Below, one piece after another: positions 49,601 to 52,802 of a DNA stretch of 52,802 nucleotides. The stretch lies in assembly GCA_945861535.1 (NCBI GenBank), contig CAMAUZ010000057.1, forward strand, positions 1 to 52,802, in the 5' to 3' direction. Made by a program: the position numbers and the translations under genes. The notes under the pieces were generated by a model. That model saw nothing but the letters and a program-made list of their open reading frames with translations, did no database searches and was not told where the DNA came from. The stretch is from Akkermansia muciniphila (lineage in GTDB: Bacteria > Verrucomicrobiota > Verrucomicrobiia > Limisphaerales > BJHT01). How positions within the stretch are numbered: the first letter of the stretch is position 1; each line of letters opens with the position of its first letter.

Positions 49601-51508
49601 ATAGCTCGACTGCTTCGCGCGATAGAGTTCGATCATCAGCCGCGCGAGCCGCTTGAATTGTTCGGCGTAACCCTCGTGACCGGAGCGGGCGTAGTTCAAC
49701 CCGGCCTGGAAGAGATCGCGCGTGACGCCGGTGTGCTGGCCGCGCGCGAAGGCTTCCCGGGCGCCCGCCACCGCCTGAACAATGGCTTTTTCATCCGGGT
49801 TCCGGTTCAGTTCGGGCATCTCTCTCAACAGTGCGGGCGCGGGCTTGAGTTGCAGCAGCCGTGGCAACGACAGGTCCGGGCCGGCGGGCCGTTTCGACAA
49901 CTCCGTAAGCAAGGCCTTGGCTGCGGCGCGCACGCCATCGGCATCGCTGCCACCGACCACCACGACGTTGCGGCCGTTGCCCCAGGGGTCATGCACCGTG
50001 TGCAGCGCATGGCCGCCGACGCCCGGATACAAGGCATCCACCGCGGTGTAGAAGCGCGCGTACAGCAGCGGCAGCAAGCGGTTCGCCTCCAGACTGCCGA
50101 GCACGATCAGCGACTCAGCCCGGCGTGCCAGACCGGCGGCATTCCAGCGACCCTGGGGGTCGGCGAGCGTCTCGTCGGCCAGCACAGGTACGGTGACGCC
50201 GGTGAGTTCGCGGATGCGGGTTTGCAGCCCGTGCGCCAGCGCGGTATGGCGTTCCGGGGCGACGATGGCGGCGGCGGGTTTGCCCGCGGCGACCAGCGCC
50301 GTCTCAAAAAACAGCGGCTTCACTTTGTCGATGCGTCGCACGCTGGGCGGGGCGGGGATGGTGCGGAGATTGCCGGCGATCAAGTCAAAGGCGGCGTTGG
50401 GTTGCTGGGTGCCGACAATCAACTCGAGCGCGGTCACCGCGCCCGGCTCGTCCTTCAGCCCGGTTGCCTCCCACGCGAGGCCCGCGTCACCCGCACCGAC
50501 CGGGAGGCGCAGGGTGAGGCCCGCGGACGACGGCATCCGCGGCCGGCCGGTCCAAGAGGCGACCCGCTGGCCGGCGGCGTTGTAGAGGCGCACGTAAACC
50601 GAGTCGGTGGTGTCGGGCGTGGAAGTCCGCAGGTCCAGCAGGACCTGATGCTGGCGGACATCGCGGACCGGAACGGGCAGCAGCATGCCGATGTAGTGGC
50701 TGGCGTCGGCGGCGTTGGCGCGCGCCGAAACGCGCATGGCGCCAGCCAGCGATTCAATGCGTTTCTCGGTGCTGTTGTCGCCCCACGTCAGTTTGCCGTC
50801 GCGTCTGCTGGCGAGGTTGGACCACCCGCTTTCGTCGGCCTTGCTCGTGCCCACGACCTGCCACGCGGCCGGTTCGCGGCCGGTTTCCGGCGGCGTCTGG
50901 GCGGTGAGGGTGAACTCGTAGAAGCGGCAAACGCCGCCTGCGGCCCACAATCCGAAGCTCCCCATCATCGGGATTGTCGCGTCCTCGGCCTCCACCATCA
51001 GCGTTTCGTCCACCCACACGCGCAGGCGCCAACCCTCCGTTGCGGCGCGCAGGCGATGGGGCTTGTCCGGAGCGGGAGTGAAGAGGGACTGCGCCACCCG
51101 GCTGAACCGGCCGTTCACCCGCCGCCAGAGGTCGAGGCCCCGCGGATGGAGCAGGGCGAAATAAGTGTCGCCGACCCCGTCGGCGGTCGCCTGCGCCCGC
51201 AGCATCAACGCCGGCACCCCCTCGCCGCTGAAGGCGACTTGCGTTTCCGCGGTCACCTCGGCGGCGTTGACCGGGCGGTAGAGGAGATTGAGGACGCCGT
51301 CGGTTTTTTCCCCGGCCCGGATGTGGTCGCGCTCCTGCGTCCAGCGGCCCGGCTTCGCCATTTCCGGTTCGCGCGCAACCTGCCATTCGTTGGTTTCCCA
51401 GCGCGCGAAATTGACGCGGAAGGCGGCATCGGCCAGCAGCGGTGTGGGAAACAAGGCGAACCAGGCCCCGAGCGAGCAGCAGCGAAGGGCGGTGAAAAGT
51501 AGTTTCAT
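46685..51508 (-). CDS. Giant secreted heparinase-like protein with C-terminal beta-propeller
   Basis: A 1607-residue protein from ATG 51508, chosen because MKLLFTALRCCSLGAWFALF starts a signal peptide; the frame stays open upstream but reads as noise. The order is two beta-sandwich regions (about 25-340), a segment like the alpha-glucuronidase/GH115 N-terminal domain (LIVLGSLEANRLLPLLY; VVVVGGSDADGVRAA, about 350-520), an alpha/alpha-toroid and beta-sandwich of the heparinase II/III type (ALGMLFAAEYFGKYYR; GDHRHYDGNAIIRYSDRGREWF, about 530-1240) and PQQ/FG-GAP-like propeller blades (DLDGDGQQEIIVGTEAW; DLDGDGREEVLAGTEYY, about 1280-1607). It is probably an extracellular polysaccharide lyase-like protein. 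Whether the lyase residues are all present cannot be judged here. Confidence 0.75.
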   Translation of the reverse strand: MKLLFTALRCCSLGAWFALFPTPLLADAAFRVNFARWETNEWQVAREPEMAKPGRWTQERDHIRAGEKTDGVLNLLYRPVNAAEVTAETQVAFSGEGVPALMLRAQATADGVGDTYFALLHPRGLDLWRRVNGRFSRVAQSLFTPAPDKPHRLRAATEGWRLRVWVDETLMVEAEDATIPMMGSFGLWAAGGVCRFYEFTLTAQTPPETGREPAAWQVVGTSKADESGWSNLASRRDGKLTWGDNSTEKRIESLAGAMRVSARANAADASHYIGMLLPVPVRDVRQHQVLLDLRTSTPDTTDSVYVRLYNAAGQRVASWTGRPRMPSSAGLTLRLPVGAGDAGLAWEATGLKDEPGAVTALELIVGTQQPNAAFDLIAGNLRTIPAPPSVRRIDKVKPLFFETALVAAGKPAAAIVAPERHTALAHGLQTRIRELTGVTVPVLADETLADPQGRWNAAGLARRAESLIVLGSLEANRLLPLLYARFYTAVDALYPGVGGHALHTVHDPWGNGRNVVVVGGSDADGVRAAAKALLTELSKRPAGPDLSLPRLLQLKPAPALLREMPELNRNPDEKAIVQAVAGAREAFARGQHTGVTRDLFQAGLNYARSGHEGYAEQFKRLARLMIELYRAKQSSYGGPWGMDADFNSMQVIAAWDLVEESPVFTERERLEITKIIAEYAGYLGTFGSFQDTTRHHIRNNHNTFPALGMLFAAEYFGKYYRVDEAARWLAAADACFQSQALSFKAQEDANGYQWLTVGHLMRYALARPDHTYFANGNARRTLDLAVVTMDNLGFQSPFGDVGAWRGWATEVGLWEIGAWYFGEPAYRWAVETERAVQPKALATLSQYATAIPAGKPPEAFAGLRVSPIERKFYDHWAPRATNAQEQLWVAPPELAYEKVSFRGGFDPQQPYLLLDGIGCGDHRHYDGNAIIRYSDRGREWFADGDYLKALPKFHTSVLVFRDGKSTTLPPFCALEARADLPSAGLVSSTVRGYGDADWTRTLVWLKGACFVAIDALKTRAAGEYSFRTVWHTLGEPALTGQRLTLEQKGERFVLDNLDGARLKLTNDEELGKNWLGYSNAAPVVRILQQVAGREMQAGESYHFLNLFGAVNQEPVEAERASDTSLRVTVNGQATLVGVTDGSRTTVAPGLATDAAIYWLRPRGFALAKATTLVADGRTLFRSAAPVNIEFDAASGRAVIQSPARVTINLPDQSMHVVPPGGQEVVITRNPKAASLSLLPHPAAKAAPRSKVAATVTRVPELPVRWSLAGTFTCFATANLDGNRRSETVAGGSDGRVRCLGADGKERWEFAAKSAVKAVWAGGPGIAVGCADGTVHLLDAQGRKLWSHDFPYYKRKPVVTVVFGADLDGDGQQEIIVGTEAWRFHALDRDGKERWRYESVHASTCGTAVDLDGDGREEVLAGTEYYRWHAITPTGQQRWAYSAQTGPRANCVATGDLTGAGKRAVVFGGADGNLHVLDAAGKLLWQFNTGDEVTAVAVAGGRVFATSMNFNLYALDATGKPLWRRERGEVLRSLALLNTRRAARLKIAVGGEDGRVAIYDSNGVLQGEAKLSGPISQLSASDLDGHGWEELVALDGRGGIFAIGSGKD

Positions 51509-52001
51509 GGCGGTGGGTGACTGTCTGGTGCGACTGGATACCCGGGTTCCGCCGCAAAGCCAAGTGATTACAGGTCCGTTTTCGCCTCGCTCATGACTGT
51601 GACAAAGTCCTGGGTAGCATGAGTTCGGTTTGGAGCGAGCAGGGCGGGGGGCTGATTTAGGCTGGCCTCTGGGGTGTCGTGTAGCACCCAAAACTGGAAA
51701 AGTCGGTGCGATCAAAACTGGAATGGGGGTTTGACGCGGAACCATGCGGTCGAGAAACGGGTGCGGTAGGCGTGGTTTCCGGTCCCGGGACGGGCGTAGC
51801 ATTGGATTTTTCGCATTGGGGCTGATACCGGTCAGCTGACCACACCCACGGCCGTGGGCGAATTTCACCAAGCGGAGGGCGAGGGCATTGCGGTTGCGGG
51901 AAGGACCAGGGGTTCCCTTGCCCCCGGTCCTTTGCCAGCCATCCCTCCGCGTGGCCACGTGCGCGGCCCATGCGCCGCCTCCGCGCCCAGTGCAGCCCTC
52001 G
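51509..52001. other. Intergenic region, no gene recognised
   Basis: Upstream of the 46685-51508 gene, so its promoter should be here. Parts are less GC-rich (about 51600-51800) but I could not support a promoter, hairpin or RNA. Open frames across it look fortuitous. Confidence 0.4.
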
Positions 52002-52802
52002 CTACTCTGCGCCACCGGCGGAGTCGACGACGACCCGGTAGAAGCGATTGCCGGAAGTCGGTGCCGTCGGGTCACGGAACTCGGCCGTCGGGGCCGTGGC
52101 CCGGAAGCGTGCCAGCGTCGTCCACGTCACCAGGTCCGCCGAGCTTTGGATCACGTAGGACTTCCCCACCTCGACGCCGAGGATCAACGGAAAGCCCGCC
52201 GCCGGGGCGGCGGCGGTATTCGGCACACCCGGGGATTGCACCACTCGCTCCCCCACGCGCAGGCGGACGGAGTGCGGTGGGAGGCCGCGGTCGCCCGCGA
52301 ACGATGCCGGCCCGGGGCCGGACGAAACCACCCCCAGCGCCATGGAGTGATACCCTCCAGCGCCCAGGCTGACCACGTTGGTCAAGCCCGTCGGCGGCAG
52401 CGCCTGCCCGTAATGCGGATTGCTCCCCACCTTCGTTCCCGCGCCCCACGCCACCACCGTCCCGTCCGCCTTGCGCGCCTGGGTGTGAAAGCCCCCGGCG
52501 GACACGCCCACCACGTTGTTCAAGCCCGCTGGCACGATGGACTGCCCGTAGTGCGGCGAAGCTCCGACCGTCGTCCCCGCGCCCCAGGCCACCACGGTCC
52601 CATCGCTCTTCAAGGCCACGGTGTGGTTCCAGCCGGCCGCCACCGCCACCACGCCGCTCAGGCCCGCCGGCACCGCGCGCTGCCCATAGGTGTTGTCACC
52701 CCACGCCACCACGGTCCCGTTGTCGCGCAGGGCCACGGTGTGATAATCACCGGCCGCCACCGCCAGCACGTTGCTCAGGCCCGCTGGCGCGTTGGTCTGC
52801 TG
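52002..52802 (-). CDS. RCC1-repeat secreted protein, C-terminal part (gene runs off window)
   Basis: The frame is open to the window edge, so the N-terminus lies beyond 52802. The visible ~266 residues start with RCC1-like repeats of about 50 residues (AAGDYHTVALRDNGTVVAWGDN; AAGWNHTVALKSDGTVVAWG; SAGGFHTQARKADGTVVAWG; GAGGYHSMAL), blades of a seven-bladed propeller. A C-terminal beta-sandwich follows (FPLILGVEVGKSYVIQSSADLVTWTTLA and GNRFYRVV), a module common at the ends of verrucomicrobial secreted proteins. A role in surface binding is likely but inferred. It is on the same strand as, and upstream of, the heparinase-like gene, 493 bp apart. Confidence 0.85.
   Translation of the reverse strand, partial: QQTNAPAGLSNVLAVAAGDYHTVALRDNGTVVAWGDNTYGQRAVPAGLSGVVAVAAGWNHTVALKSDGTVVAWGAGTTVGASPHYGQSIVPAGLNNVVGVSAGGFHTQARKADGTVVAWGAGTKVGSNPHYGQALPPTGLTNVVSLGAGGYHSMALGVVSSGPGPASFAGDRGLPPHSVRLRVGERVVQSPGVPNTAAAPAAGFPLILGVEVGKSYVIQSSADLVTWTTLARFRATAPTAEFRDPTAPTSGNRFYRVVVDSAGGAE

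Noticed and set aside
51509-52075. N-terminal extension of the heparinase-like protein
   Set aside because: The in-frame extension reads as low-complexity noise, and a clear signal peptide begins at 51508.
1-52802. tRNA, rRNA, riboswitch and CRISPR features
   Set aside because: None could be recognised by eye; hairpins found belong to repeat families or to the two terminators listed.

Overview
The window is GC-rich DNA from a bacterium of the PVC type, most likely a Verrucomicrobiota (Limisphaerales/Pedosphaera-like) genome; that placement is inferred from gene content, not from a marker tree. Pointers are three secreted sulfatases, DUF1549/DUF1553, DUF1501, DUF1592-type and DUF1552 proteins with CxxCH haem motifs and Tat signals, a ThuA protein, a WbsX/GH99-like protein, very large Ig/beta-propeller secreted proteins, and many short palindromic or inverted repeats between genes.

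Layout. 1-2100: repeat-rich DNA with a small toxin-antitoxin pair whose zeta-like toxin is frameshifted. 2110-5659: a decayed restriction-modification island with three XRE regulators, two HNH endonucleases, two C-terminally truncated cytosine-C5 methyltransferases and the C-terminal stub of a Vsr repair endonuclease; no intact methyltransferase remains. 6128-8441: sulfatase plus DUF3472-like protein. 8623-9789: an AAA_14/DUF4143 ATPase, followed by a diverged copy of the DUF3472 gene tail. 9974-18784: a tight five-gene operon (sulfatase, DUF1549/1553 cytochrome-like protein, DUF1501 protein, WbsX/GH99-like protein, FAD oxidoreductase). 19158-26837: DUF1592-type and DUF1552 proteins, two related secreted proteins, one carrying a cystatin domain, and a ThuA protein closed by a strong terminator.

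26997-35809: a PNPOx-like flavoprotein, a giant PQQ-glucose/sorbosone dehydrogenase-Ig protein, a NeuD/PglD-like acyltransferase, a membrane-anchored protein of unknown function, and a protein with two GYF_2-cyclic-nucleotide-binding units. 36208-38888: a third sulfatase and chorismate synthase (aroC). 39368-43959: a MacB-like ABC exporter (ATPase, two permeases, membrane-fusion protein) split by about 600 bp of stacked repeats. 44256-46500: a UPF0158-like protein, an unknown protein and a transposase remnant. 46685-52802: a 1607-residue heparinase-like/beta-propeller secreted protein and the C-terminal part of an RCC1-repeat protein running off the window.

Read together, 6128-26837 looks like a periplasmic or secreted sulfated-glycan degradation region with associated c-type-cytochrome-like proteins. 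The second theme is repeat activity: at least eight families of palindromic or nested inverted repeats lie in nearly every gap. One sits inside a reading frame, one forms the N-terminus of a methyltransferase, one overlaps a stop codon, and one cluster separates two genes of one exporter. I saw no tRNA, rRNA or CRISPR array.
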